This document shows, one piece after another, positions 44,105-52,958 of a stretch of DNA of 64,000 nucleotides (positions are counted from its first letter, which is position 1; each line of letters opens with the position of its first letter). This DNA is from Caballeronia mineralivorans PML1(12) (GTDB lineage: Bacteria > Pseudomonadota > Gammaproteobacteria > Burkholderiales > Burkholderiaceae). A model generated the notes under the pieces. The model did no database searches, was not told where the DNA came from, and saw nothing but the letters and a program-made list of their open reading frames with translations. Made by a program: the position numbers and the translations under genes. The stretch is taken from the NCBI RefSeq assembly GCF_001028175.1, contig NZ_AEJF01000245.1, forward strand, positions 20,132 to 84,131, read 5' to 3'.

Positions 44105-45649
44105 TTACAGCCGCACCTCGATGAGACACGGTCCCGGCTCGTTGACTGAGTTGGCCATGGCCTTGTGGAAAGCCTCGGCTGTATCCACAGCAACGGCTGG
44201 AACACCCATGCTTTTCGCCGTGGCGAGCCAGTCGATACGCGGGCGGTCGATATCGATCATGGCCAGCGCACGCGGCCCTGGCGCACCGGCGCCCATGTTG
44301 GCGTACTCGGCCTTGAGGATGGCGTAGCTGTTGTTGGCAAAGATGATCGTCGTGATGTTCAGGCTCTCGCGTGCTTGCGTCCACAGCGACTGGATGGTGT
44401 ACATGGCGCTGCCGTCACCGACCATGCAGAACACCCGCCGCTCAGGGCAAGCGAGCGCAGCGCCGGTGGCAACCGGTGTGCCATAGCCGATCGAGCCGCC
44501 CATGTTGTTGATGAGGTCATGCGGCGCAGCACCAACGGTCAGGCCCATCGTCTCGCGGCCTGTGGTCAGCGATTCATCAACGAGGATGCAGTTTTCGGGC
44601 AAAGCGGCGGCCAGCGCCTGGGCAATCGTGGCAGGACTCAATGCGCCGGTCGGCGGCGGAGCGTCCGAGCGCGGCTGGAGCACGGCCGCCGAGTTCGTCG
44701 CACCAAGCACCTCAACCAGCATCTCAAGGCCGGCGGCACCATCCTCGCCAATTTCGACCAGCGAATGGACACTGGTACCGGACGACTTGAGCAAGCTCGG
44801 TTTGTCAGGATAGCTGAAGAATGCGATTGGCTCGGTCGTCTCCACCGTGATGATGTGTTTGAAGCCTTTCAAATATTCGACGGCCGGTCCCACTGCATAG
44901 GGAATACGTTCGAGCGTGACCCGCCCTGCCCCGCGTTCGATCCGGGCACTGAAGAATTGCGTCGCGATGCGACAGCCTGTCGCCGCCTTGAGTTTGCCCG
45001 CCAGCTCGAGCGCGCGACCGCGCGTCGAGCGACCGGCCAGGATCATGAGCGTTGGTTCGCTCGAACGCAGCACCTGCGCGATGTGCTCGATGCGCGCCGC
45101 GTCTGGTGTGTTTGCACTGGCAACCGAGCGCGGCAGCACGACTTGCGCGCCCGCGTCTTGCCACGAGGTGTCACCTGGCAGGATGAGCGTCGCAATTTGC
45201 CCCGGATGTTCGCTTGCCTTGCTCACCGCGGTTGCAACGTCCCAGGCCACCGCCCCCGGCGATTCAACGCGGCGTACCCAGTGACTCAGTGGCCGCGCGA
45301 GGCCCTCGATGTCGGACATCAGCGGTGGATCGTATCTCAGGTGCGACGCCGAATGCTCGCCCACTATGTTGACCATGCCCGACGATGCCCGTTTGGCATT
45401 GTGAATGTTGGCGAGCCCATTCGCGAGTCCCGGCCCAAGGTGCAGCAGCGTGGATGCCGGCATGTCTTTCATCCGGTAATACCCGTCCGCCGCGCCTGTA
45501 CAGACCCCCTCAAAAAGACAAAGGACGCTGCGCATGCTCGGGTTCTCGAGCGCCTTCAGAAAGTGCATCTCCGAGGTACCCGGGTTCGCGAAACATATTT
45601 CGACACCCTGATCGGTGAGCGTCTGGACTAGGCTTTCGGCTCCGTTCAT
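44105..45649 (-). CDS. Thiamine-diphosphate-dependent enzyme (acetolactate synthase/benzoylformate decarboxylase-like)
   Basis: A 514-residue ThDP enzyme. The N-terminal pyrimidine-binding domain has FANPGTSEMHFLKALEN and LFEGVCTGAADGYYRM with the catalytic Glu. A central domain follows, and the C-terminal pyrophosphate domain has the metal-binding GDGSAMYTIQSLWTQARESL to FANNS motif. In length and in the NPGTSE start it resembles the benzoylformate-decarboxylase-type group more than biosynthetic acetolactate synthases. It may decarboxylate a 2-oxo acid formed after ring cleavage. Its ATG follows the stop of the aldolase gene with no gap. Confidence 0.88.
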   Translation of the reverse strand: MNGAESLVQTLTDQGVEICFANPGTSEMHFLKALENPSMRSVLCLFEGVCTGAADGYYRMKDMPASTLLHLGPGLANGLANIHNAKRASSGMVNIVGEHSASHLRYDPPLMSDIEGLARPLSHWVRRVESPGAVAWDVATAVSKASEHPGQIATLILPGDTSWQDAGAQVVLPRSVASANTPDAARIEHIAQVLRSSEPTLMILAGRSTRGRALELAGKLKAATGCRIATQFFSARIERGAGRVTLERIPYAVGPAVEYLKGFKHIITVETTEPIAFFSYPDKPSLLKSSGTSVHSLVEIGEDGAAGLEMLVEVLGATNSAAVLQPRSDAPPPTGALSPATIAQALAAALPENCILVDESLTTGRETMGLTVGAAPHDLINNMGGSIGYGTPVATGAALACPERRVFCMVGDGSAMYTIQSLWTQARESLNITTIIFANNSYAILKAEYANMGAGAPGPRALAMIDIDRPRIDWLATAKSMGVPAVAVDTAEAFHKAMANSVNEPGPCLIEVRL

Positions 45650-46507
45650 TCAATACCCCGCAATCTCGCGCGCCGTGCCTACAACGCCATAGCTGCGCTG
45701 CGGCGCCGACATCAGGAAGCGGTATCCCTCTTCAAGCAACCGCTGATGATTTTTCGCAGTGGTATGCGGGTTGCCGACCACCACCTTGTGCTTGTGGCAA
45801 ATCTCGACGATCTGGCGCATGGCATCAAGCGCGACCGGGTGCTCATACTCGCGCGGATAGCCCAGTTGCTGACTCAGATCGCCCTCGCCAATCAGGATGA
45901 AACCGATGCCAGGCACGTTCGACAGAATGTCATCGAGGTTTTCAATCGCCTCGGTGCTCTCGCACATCAGCCCGACCAGAATTTCCCCGTGCGGCGCTAG
46001 CGGCCAGACATCCGCTTTTTTGTAGTAATCTGCCATGCTCAAGCCCCAGTAGCGAGCGGCGGTTGCTGGGCCGTCACCACGTACGCCCTTGGGCTCATAC
46101 AGCGGTGCATTCTTGGGCCGGGCATAGCGGCAGGACGCTACGGCGTTATAGGCCTGCTCGACCGTCGCTACGTGCGGCCATACCACGCCATAGGCGCCGC
46201 GATCGAGCACTTGCTTCGCAAAGGCCTGGTTCATTTCGACGCCGTTCGCGGGAATACGGGCAATCGGTGTGACGCGCGGCGCAACCGAGCCGGACTCGGC
46301 AATCTGCTTTCGGTTAAGCATGTACTGCAACGCATCGCCCAATGCCGATACGTCGTAGGGGTTGTGCTCCATCTCGAAAACGATGCCGTCATACGGCGCA
46401 TCGCTCATCTCGATGGCGGTCTGCTTATCCAGCTTTGCGAATGCAGTGAATGCAGCCTTATTGGATTCGAAAGCGCGAATGATGCTGTTAAGGCGGGTAT
46501 CGCTCAT
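45650..46507 (-). CDS. HpcH/HpaI family aldolase
   Basis: A 285-residue class II aldolase-like TIM barrel. I start at 46507 (MSDTRLNSIIRAFESNKAAF), where AGAGAGAAG precedes the ATG. Family segments are VFEMEHNPYD, QVLDRGAYGVVWPHVATVEQ, VGLMCESTEAIENLDDILSN with the metal-binding Glu, and GFILIGEGDLSQQLG with the Asp. Such enzymes split 4-hydroxy-2-oxo acids to pyruvate and an aldehyde or oxo acid. Here it could take the place of the usual LigK-type aldolase of the 4,5-cleavage pathway; that is inference from context. Confidence 0.9.
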   Translation of the reverse strand: MSDTRLNSIIRAFESNKAAFTAFAKLDKQTAIEMSDAPYDGIVFEMEHNPYDVSALGDALQYMLNRKQIAESGSVAPRVTPIARIPANGVEMNQAFAKQVLDRGAYGVVWPHVATVEQAYNAVASCRYARPKNAPLYEPKGVRGDGPATAARYWGLSMADYYKKADVWPLAPHGEILVGLMCESTEAIENLDDILSNVPGIGFILIGEGDLSQQLGYPREYEHPVALDAMRQIVEICHKHKVVVGNPHTTAKNHQRLLEEGYRFLMSAPQRSYGVVGTAREIAGY

Positions 46508-46568
46508 CGTCTTCTCTCTCGTTAATTGAGTGCGCGGGTGGGTGCATACTGGGTTGCATGAAGCCAGA

Positions 46569-47555
46569 TCAGTCGGCCGCTTTCCAGTACATGAAACCCA
46601 TGCCTTCACCGGTCCCCGCAGGTGTGCGCCAGCAGGGGACGTAGTCCACCAGCGTCATCTCGGCATCCGTTTCCTGCACCGCCTTCATCACGCTGACGTA
46701 GAGTTTGATTTCAGAGGTGCCGGACTGGTATGAGCGGTCATCCACCGCGGCCAGACCGTCATAGTCGTAGTCAGCCAGCATTTTCATGATGCTGTGATCG
46801 AACTCCTCGTCGTTGACGAAGTGGGACAAGCCGCCGGAGGCGAAGATACCCACACGCACGTCTTCAGGCCACGCATTGATGGCATCACGCAGGACCCGTC
46901 CGAATTCAATGCAACGTGACATCGACGGCTGTGTCGGCGGATAGAAGCAATTCATGATGATCGGCACGTGCGGCGGCGGATTGTCGTTCATGATCTGGTG
47001 ATACACGAAGCTATACGCGTGCGGCGCGACTGGATAGTCAGGCAGTGGCTTCATCCACACGTTGTCGGGCCACGCAAAGAGGTCCGTCAGGTCGAAACCC
47101 TCTTGCTGGAAGCTGTTGATGAGATAGGCAGCCAGCTTGGGATGACACTTGTGCGTGACGTGATGGTCGGGCGCATAGACTTGCCGCTGTGGCGGGCCGT
47201 TGTGCACTTCCTCGCCGCTATAGATGGCGATCGAGGGCGAGAAATCAGTGAAGATCTCCTTCTGGTCCTTGCCCAGAATGATCGCGACATCGATGTTCGC
47301 GTCGCGGTAGGCGGCGGCCATCTTATCAAGCGCGGTACGGCAGCGCGCGGCGCGCGCAGTGCGCTCTTCGAGCGTCAGGAATTTCTCGAAGGCTGCTTCG
47401 CGGTGCGCTTCCAGCTCGGGATAGGTCCAGGTCCGATTGCGGTACCACAGCTCCGGATTGTTACGGTCCCGCTCACCGTTTTTCAGCCAGTCCTCCGGTG
47501 CCTGCCCAAGCATGCCGCTGTGCGGCACCGCCATCCCGAATACGATCTTCGCCAT
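46569..47555 (-). CDS. LigB-type class III extradiol ring-cleavage dioxygenase
   Basis: A 328-residue protein of the protocatechuate 4,5-dioxygenase beta-subunit superfamily. The start MAKIVFGMAVPHSGMLGQAP places a His at position 12, as in LigB. APDHHVTHKCHP and ASGGLSHFVNDEEFDHSIMK hold further likely metal ligands. No gene for a LigA-type small subunit is next to it and the chain is not long enough for a LigA fusion, so it may act alone like some gallate-type or homoprotocatechuate-type enzymes. It presumably opens the aromatic ring in this pathway. GAGAGATC precedes the ATG. Confidence 0.88.
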   Translation of the reverse strand: MAKIVFGMAVPHSGMLGQAPEDWLKNGERDRNNPELWYRNRTWTYPELEAHREAAFEKFLTLEERTARAARCRTALDKMAAAYRDANIDVAIILGKDQKEIFTDFSPSIAIYSGEEVHNGPPQRQVYAPDHHVTHKCHPKLAAYLINSFQQEGFDLTDLFAWPDNVWMKPLPDYPVAPHAYSFVYHQIMNDNPPPHVPIIMNCFYPPTQPSMSRCIEFGRVLRDAINAWPEDVRVGIFASGGLSHFVNDEEFDHSIMKMLADYDYDGLAAVDDRSYQSGTSEIKLYVSVMKAVQETDAEMTLVDYVPCWRTPAGTGEGMGFMYWKAAD

Positions 47556-47618
47556 GTAGGATCTCTCAGTGAATTAATGTGTTCAACAAGGCCCGCTATT
47601 GCGGCCATGCCGTGATTT

Positions 47619-48899
47619 CTAAGCTTGCCGCAGCGAGCCACGCGCTTCGGTCACCTTCGGCGCCCATTCGGGACGGAACAGAGTTGCCGTGGCCGTTGCA
47701 CCGATCAGCAGGAAGACCAGGATCACCATCATCGACAAGTCGTAGCTTCCGCTGACGTGAAGAAGCCAGCCCGACAGGCTTGCTGCCACACCGCCCGCGA
47801 GGCTGGTGGCAACCTGCTGCACGCCGGTGACCAATCCGATCGCTTGCTTGGGGATCAAGGTCAGGCGCGACAGGACAAGGTTGTTCGCAGTGGTCAGGCC
47901 GAGCAGCGAGAGCGAGAGCACATTCCAGAACAGGGCCATGTCGAGCGAATGCGCATAGGCGCCGAGCAGGACGGTGCATCCGCCCACAAAGCCCGCGATG
48001 GTGAATGCCTTGCGCACCAGTACAGCGTTGTTTCCCCTTGCGATGATCCGGTCCGCTGCCCATCCCGCGACGGCCGCGACGATCGCGATGCCGGCGAAGC
48101 TGAAGAAGGTGTACAGCCCAGACCTCGAAATCGAGAGACCGCGTTGCTCGACCAGATAGGCGGGCATCCAGGTCATGCAATAGAACGTGAAATAGCCGTA
48201 GCAAAAGTTGGTGACCATTCCGCCCCACACGACCGGGCTGGACAAGATGCTGCCGAGGCTGACCGTGCGGGCGCTTCGATTCGCCGCGGTGAGCTCCGTC
48301 CTCGATGGAAGGTCATTGCGGACTAGCAGCAACCACGGCACCAGCCAGATCAGCCCAATCAGGCCCGTCGCCACGAACATCACCTGCCAGGAATAATTGA
48401 CGATGAACCAGGCCCCGACCGGTGCACCGAGGGCGGGACCGAACTTGTTGCCCATCGCGAGAATGCCAACAGCCAGGCCATTCTGGCTTTCACCGAAGTT
48501 GTTGCGAATCCAGCGATAGCTTGCAGGAATTACGATAGCTTCGGTCATGCCGATGATCAGGCGCAGGACGACCAGGCTCGCGAGCACCGTCATCGCCCCC
48601 ATCAACGCGGTAGCGATGCACCACGCCGCGAAGCTGACCGCGTAGGGCCATTTGACGCCATAGCGATCGGCCACCCAGCCCATCGGCACTTGAAACAGTC
48701 CATACGACCAGAAGAAAGCCGAGTTGATCCAGCCGCGATCAACGCTCGTGAGCGCAAAGTGTTTAACGAAACTTGCGTCCGCCAGCGTGGAAGAAATGCT
48801 GGTGCGATCGACAAACGAAATTAACACACCGATCGCAAGGAGCGCGAGAATGCCCCATCGGCTCACGGGCCCTGTTCGTCCTGACTTGCTTGTCTCCAT
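47619..48899 (-). CDS. MFS transporter (anion:cation symporter type)
   Basis: A 426-residue permease with 12 predicted helices. I start at 48899 (METSKSGRTGPVSRWGILAL). It has the family loop motif GWVADRYGVKWP after helix 2, and LGLIIGMTEAIVIPASYRW-like and GPALGAPVGAWFIVNYSWQV helices, which resemble tartrate/phthalate/hexuronate permeases of the ACS family. It is the likely uptake system for the acidic aromatic substrate. It follows the LigI-like gene after 90 bases and precedes the dioxygenase gene by 63. A truncated paralogue lies at 39540. Confidence 0.92.
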   Translation of the reverse strand: METSKSGRTGPVSRWGILALLAIGVLISFVDRTSISSTLADASFVKHFALTSVDRGWINSAFFWSYGLFQVPMGWVADRYGVKWPYAVSFAAWCIATALMGAMTVLASLVVLRLIIGMTEAIVIPASYRWIRNNFGESQNGLAVGILAMGNKFGPALGAPVGAWFIVNYSWQVMFVATGLIGLIWLVPWLLLVRNDLPSRTELTAANRSARTVSLGSILSSPVVWGGMVTNFCYGYFTFYCMTWMPAYLVEQRGLSISRSGLYTFFSFAGIAIVAAVAGWAADRIIARGNNAVLVRKAFTIAGFVGGCTVLLGAYAHSLDMALFWNVLSLSLLGLTTANNLVLSRLTLIPKQAIGLVTGVQQVATSLAGGVAASLSGWLLHVSGSYDLSMMVILVFLLIGATATATLFRPEWAPKVTEARGSLRQA

Positions 48900-48989
48900 C
48901 TGCTTTCTTCTTGGTTTGCACTGGTTCTGTTTCTCGGCCACCCAGGGCGTCGTTGGCGCCATGTGCGGACTGCACGGATGCATCGGAAC

Positions 48990-49841
48990 TTAGGCTACGG
49001 CTGGATAAAGTTGCTGTGCCGTCTTGCCAAATATCCACGCGCGGTCTTCATCGCTCAGGCATTGCAGACTCGCCCGAGCGGTCGCGAGGATTTCCGGAAG
49101 CGTTCCCGGCGACGTCGGAAAATTCGATCCCCAGGCCATCCGTTTCGAGCTGAACGCCTCGACCACGCGTGGGAAAAATGTTTCGGCGCTTGCCTTTTCC
49201 TTCTTTACATCGCCGAAGATACGCGGCGTGAGCTTCAGGTAGATGTTCTCGAGCGGCGCCAGGTCGAAAAGGCTTTGCGCCGCAGCATAAGGCGCGCCAT
49301 CGGCAACCTCGGGGCGCCCCAGGTGGTCCAGGATGATCGGCACGTAGGGGAAAAGACGGGCAAGCTTCGTTACCTGCGGCAGGCCGACGGGTCCGGTCTG
49401 GATGCACATCGGCAAGCCAAGCTCCGCGCACAGTTCCCACGCCGGGAATGAACGTGGATCATCGAGCTCGCTCGGATCGAACTCCTTCGTGCTACCCCCG
49501 GTGAACAAGCGCAAACCGGCAAGGCCGAGCTTGACCCATTCGCGGATGCGCGCCGGCGCATCCGGCTGCAACACGTCGACGGAACCGACGGCCGCAAGGC
49601 GCCCCGGATACTTCGTACAACTGTCGACTACATAACTGTTGTCGAAACCGTAAGTGGTCGATGAATGGACCACGGCGGCCTTAGTAACGCCGGCTTTGTC
49701 CATCGCCGCAATCAGCGTCTCGACGGTGGTCGGACGCTCCTTCGACCAATCCGAGCGCTTTCCGAACAACGGGGCCGGCGGATAGCGGCTCTCATCGTCA
49801 GAAATGATGTGCGGATGGATATCAACAATTGATGAAGCCAT
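48990..49841 (-). CDS. LigI-like amidohydrolase (2-pyrone-4,6-dicarboxylate hydrolase family)
   Basis: A 283-residue TIM-barrel hydrolase of amidohydrolase_2/COG3618. The metal-site motif is VDIHPHIISDDESRYPP near the N-terminus, followed by AVVHSSTTYGFDNSYVVDSC, the strand PIILDHLGRPEVADG and the C-terminal WGSNFPTSPG. LigI opens the lactone 2-pyrone-4,6-dicarboxylate in the protocatechuate 4,5-cleavage route. With LigJ beside it this role is plausible, but COG3618 also holds other lactonases. I start at 49841 because the longer frame overlaps LigJ. Confidence 0.85.
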   Translation of the reverse strand: MASSIVDIHPHIISDDESRYPPAPLFGKRSDWSKERPTTVETLIAAMDKAGVTKAAVVHSSTTYGFDNSYVVDSCTKYPGRLAAVGSVDVLQPDAPARIREWVKLGLAGLRLFTGGSTKEFDPSELDDPRSFPAWELCAELGLPMCIQTGPVGLPQVTKLARLFPYVPIILDHLGRPEVADGAPYAAAQSLFDLAPLENIYLKLTPRIFGDVKKEKASAETFFPRVVEAFSSKRMAWGSNFPTSPGTLPEILATARASLQCLSDEDRAWIFGKTAQQLYPAVA

Positions 49842-49885
49842 AAGTGTCTCAGTCCTTATTCGGTAGCGTACGGCTGGCGCCAATG

Positions 49886-50911
49886 TCATCTTCCACGTGC
49901 CTTCAGGCGTGCATCGAGACGGGGGTAAACGCGCCGCGCATTGCCCTCGAATATCTTGAAGCGATCCTCGTCCGTCAGCGCAGTACAAGCGTCGATGTAG
50001 CGTTTGGTGTCGTCGAAGTACTGGCCAGTTGTCGGGTCCTTGCCCCGCACCGCACCGACCATTTCCGATCCGAACAGCACGTTGTCGGTCGGCACGACCT
50101 CGGTCAGCAACTCGACGCCCGGCTTGTGATAGACGCAGGAGTCGAAGAAGATGTTGTTCAGCAACCCTTCGAGCGGCCGATCACACATTTCCAGTGACAT
50201 TCCCCGATAGCGTCCCCAGTGATAGGGAACCGCACCACCGCCGTGTGGAATAACGAAGCGCAGCGTCGGAAAATCCTTGAACAAGTCGGACTGCAGCACC
50301 TGCATGAACACTGAGGTATCGGCGTTCAGATAGTGAGCTCCTGTGCCATGGAAGCAGGGGTTGCACGAGGCTGCCACGTGAATCATCGCGGGCACGTCCA
50401 GGTCGACCAGAGCTTCGTAGAGTGGATACCACTCGCGATCGGTCATCGGCTTGCCTGTCCAATAGCCGCCCGTCGGATCGGGGTTCAGGTTGCACCCCAC
50501 GAAGCCCATCTGCTCGACACAGCGCCGCAATTCGGCGATAGAGTTCGCAGGAGCCACGCCCGGTGACTGCGGCAGCTGGCAGACCGGCGCAAAGTTGTCG
50601 GGATAGAGTTCCGTCACGCGGTACACGAGGTCGTTCGATACCTCAGCCCACTCCAGGCTCGTACGTTCATTGCCCAGATGGTGGCTCATCAATCCGGCGA
50701 TCGGCGAAAACAGCGTCAAGTCGCTGCCCCGTTCACGCTGCAGCCTGAGTTGACCATTGCCGACCCCTTCGCGAATTTCGTCGTCCGTCACATGTGCGCC
50801 GGCGCGCGACGGTGCGTTGACCGGGTCGTTCGCAAACTCGACCTGCTTCGCGCGCCAGTTGCGAAATGAAGTGGGTACGGTCGTGAAATGGCCGTGGCAA
50901 TCGATAATCAT
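49886..50911 (-). CDS. ligJ: 4-oxalomesaconate hydratase (LigJ)
   Basis: A 341-residue amidohydrolase-fold protein, the same length as LigJ as I recall it from Sphingobium. It begins MIIDCHGHFTTVP with the HxH metal motif and shows IAELRRCVEQMGFVGCNLNP, DVPAMIHVAASCNP, IPHGGGAVPYHWGRYRG and NVLFGSEMVGAVRGKDPTTG, then YFDDTKRYIDA and a C-terminal RRVYPRLDARLKARG. LigJ adds water to 4-oxalomesaconate, giving 4-carboxy-4-hydroxy-2-oxoadipate. This is the firmest pointer that the operon runs a 4,5-cleavage pathway. It lies 72 bases after the first decarboxylase-like gene. Confidence 0.93.
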   Translation of the reverse strand: MIIDCHGHFTTVPTSFRNWRAKQVEFANDPVNAPSRAGAHVTDDEIREGVGNGQLRLQRERGSDLTLFSPIAGLMSHHLGNERTSLEWAEVSNDLVYRVTELYPDNFAPVCQLPQSPGVAPANSIAELRRCVEQMGFVGCNLNPDPTGGYWTGKPMTDREWYPLYEALVDLDVPAMIHVAASCNPCFHGTGAHYLNADTSVFMQVLQSDLFKDFPTLRFVIPHGGGAVPYHWGRYRGMSLEMCDRPLEGLLNNIFFDSCVYHKPGVELLTEVVPTDNVLFGSEMVGAVRGKDPTTGQYFDDTKRYIDACTALTDEDRFKIFEGNARRVYPRLDARLKARGR

Positions 50912-50983
50912 GTTGTCTCCATGTCGACCAGAGTTGGAGCTTTAGCTCCTTACTCTGGTCTCATGCAAAATAGTTGCGTCGGG

Positions 50984-51961
50984 TCAGCGGGCCAGTGGGT
51001 CCACAAACAGTTCATCAATGGACATGCGACGAGGCGTGAGGCCTTGCTTGAACGCGGTGGCTTCCAACGTTTCGATCGTCTTGCGGTTTTCCTGAAGACC
51101 GTATGGCAGTGGATCGTGTCCAACAATCTTGCGCAGTTCAAGATACTTCTTGTCGCTGGCGCTGGTGGCCTCTCCGGCATCAAGACACGCCAGCCATTCC
51201 TTCTTGGCCTGTGCAAAAGCGTCGAAGATCGATTTCGCGATCCACGGATGCTCGACGAGCACCGAGTCTTTGACGACGATGGTTCCATGCATCGGATACA
51301 CCCCTGTACGGATGTAGTACTTGGCCTCGAGCTCGGACGCATTCGGGAACAGATCGGGATAGTCGGCCTCGACCTCTTTCCATCCACCCGTGGGCGCGCC
51401 GGTGCGGCCAATGCCTGCGGCGGCGCCAAAGCCTGCTGACAGTTCGCCATTGGCCATCATGTCCGCCAGCGAGCTGCCAGCGGGAGCGTGGATCACGTTC
51501 GACGGCAGCTTGAGCTGAGTGACATGCTCCTCGTCATCGACGACCCAGATCACCTTCGATGAATCGAGTCCGAACTCGTCAATGAGGACTTGACGCGTCC
51601 ACACGCCGGTCGTGACCGAGTAGGCGCGCACCCCCACCTTCTTGCCCTCCAGGTCTTTGGGGGTCTTGATCCCGGCGTCCGGGCGCACCAAAAGCCCGCC
51701 ATGATGAAAGCGCCGCACGACAAAGATCGGCAATCCGACGAACGGTGCGCCATAGGCACGGGCGATGATGTAGGTCGTCGGCGCCAGTTCGCAAACGTCG
51801 AATTCGACATCACGCACCATCCGGCGGAACGCGCCAATCTGCGGCTGGACTGTGATGAACTCGGCAGCCACGCCCTCAATGGAAATGGAGCCGTTACGAA
51901 TGGCCGACGTGTGCGGATGCTCAGCGATCGCAATCTTGAGCGGGACTTTTTTTGTCAACAT
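50984..51961 (-). CDS. 4,5-dihydroxyphthalate decarboxylase-like protein (first gene of operon)
   Basis: A 325-residue protein of the same family as that at 43173. AAGGAG five bases upstream fixes the start at 51961 (MLTKKVPLKIAIAEHPHTSA), and no signal peptide is present. Motifs are MVRDVEFDVCELAPTTYIIA, LEGKKVGVRAYSVTTGVWTR, APAGSSLADMMANGELSAGF and PYGLQENRKTIETLEA. It probably starts the operon by decarboxylating the substrate to a catechol acid; an alternative is a binding protein for a transporter encoded elsewhere. A broken copy of its 5' part lies at 33688. Confidence 0.82.
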   Translation of the reverse strand: MLTKKVPLKIAIAEHPHTSAIRNGSISIEGVAAEFITVQPQIGAFRRMVRDVEFDVCELAPTTYIIARAYGAPFVGLPIFVVRRFHHGGLLVRPDAGIKTPKDLEGKKVGVRAYSVTTGVWTRQVLIDEFGLDSSKVIWVVDDEEHVTQLKLPSNVIHAPAGSSLADMMANGELSAGFGAAAGIGRTGAPTGGWKEVEADYPDLFPNASELEAKYYIRTGVYPMHGTIVVKDSVLVEHPWIAKSIFDAFAQAKKEWLACLDAGEATSASDKKYLELRKIVGHDPLPYGLQENRKTIETLEATAFKQGLTPRRMSIDELFVDPLAR

Positions 51962-52057
51962 CCATCTCCTTTGCATTAGTCGTCGCCGATGGCTGGATGA
52001 GGACTCCAGCGCCGTACGTATCGTCTCGATGGGGTAAGAATATTTGAGGATGGCTCG

Positions 52058-52096
52058 CGCGTCTCTACACAAAAATGAGATTCGATGGCACTTTTT
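52058..52096. promoter_or_regulatory. Conserved block upstream of the aromatic operon
   Basis: This block is the intact-operon copy of the 39-base sequence at 33945-33983 (about 34 identical). It lies 96-135 bases upstream of the first gene at 51961. Conservation of noncoding DNA in an otherwise decayed paralogue suggests, but does not prove, that it carries the promoter or regulator site. Confidence 0.45.
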
Positions 52097-52125
52097 TGGG
52101 CTTTGTCGCAATAAGGCGCGCGCTA

Positions 52126-52958
52126 GGCATTGTCAGGTTGTTGGGGCGGTCGCGTAAGATGGCGCGATGACGAAATCGAAATCGCTCTATCGCGGTCATC
52201 GTTTCCCAGCCGAGGTCATCAGTTGCGGTGTGCGCTGGTATTTTCGCTTTCAGTTGAGCTTGCGCGACATAGAGGAACTACTCTTCGAGCGCGGGGTCAT
52301 CGTGACATACGAGACGATCCGATGCTGGTGCGACAAGTTCGGCAAGGGCTTGGCTCGTCAGGTGAAGGCCGCGCGGCGCAAGCCCGGTAGCACGTGGCAC
52401 CTCGACGAGATGTTCGTTACGCTACGAGGCGAGCCGTATCTGTTATGGCGTGCGGTAGACGAGCATGGCACCGAGCTTGACATCCTGGTGCAGAAGCGGC
52501 GCGATAAGGCCGCCGCCAAACGCTTCTTCAAACGGGTGTTGCGCTCGGGCCCCGTGCCGCGCAAGATCGTCACCGATCAGTTACGCAGCTACCCAGCGGC
52601 CAAGGCTGAGATCCCGGAGCTGGCGAACGTGAAGCACGTGTTCGTCAAAGCCGCAGCCCGGCTGAACAACCGCGCAGAGAATAGCCATCAACCGACACGT
52701 GAGCGCGAGCATCGTATGCGTGGTTTTCGCAACCCGAAACGCACACAGCGATTCCTCTCGTGCTTCGGGCCGATCAGGCAAAATTTCGCGCTCAAGCGGC
52801 AGCTGCTGCGCGCTTCACTTTATCGCAAACAGCTCGCTGCTCGGTTCGCCGCTTGGCGCGAATTCGCCGAAGTCACCCAAAATCCGTCGATCGCTTTCTG
52901 ACCAATCGTCACACCGGCTGTCGTGCCGTATTACTCCCGGCAAGTTGACATCAAAGCC
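52126..52958 (+). mobile_element. IS6-family insertion sequence, copy 2 (833 bp)
   Basis: The left end GGCATTGTCAGGTTGTTGG is nearly identical to copy 1. The right end reads, on the other strand, GGCTTTGATGTCAACTTGCC and is less conserved. The flanks (GCGCGCTA and GTACAGAA) do not form a target duplication. It interrupts an IS21-type transposase remnant on its right. It has the same orientation as copy 1, so the two bracket 30.5 kb that includes the whole aromatic operon. Confidence 0.85.
52167..52901 (+). CDS. IS6-family transposase, copy 2
   Basis: A 244-residue DDE transposase nearly identical in length to copy 1 and about 90 percent identical by eye. The catalytic residues are in TWHLDEMFVTL, KIVTDQLRSYPAA and NRAENSHQPTRERE, with the usual DE at the first site. 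The start is at the ATG giving MTKSKSLYRGHRFP. The protein looks intact and could support recombination between the two copies. Confidence 0.94.
   Translation: MTKSKSLYRGHRFPAEVISCGVRWYFRFQLSLRDIEELLFERGVIVTYETIRCWCDKFGKGLARQVKAARRKPGSTWHLDEMFVTLRGEPYLLWRAVDEHGTELDILVQKRRDKAAAKRFFKRVLRSGPVPRKIVTDQLRSYPAAKAEIPELANVKHVFVKAAARLNNRAENSHQPTREREHRMRGFRNPKRTQRFLSCFGPIRQNFALKRQLLRASLYRKQLAARFAAWREFAEVTQNPSIAF

Noticed and set aside
44165..45631. A 488-codon open frame on the plus strand
   Set aside because: It is the antisense shadow of the ThDP enzyme gene, whose motifs are clear.
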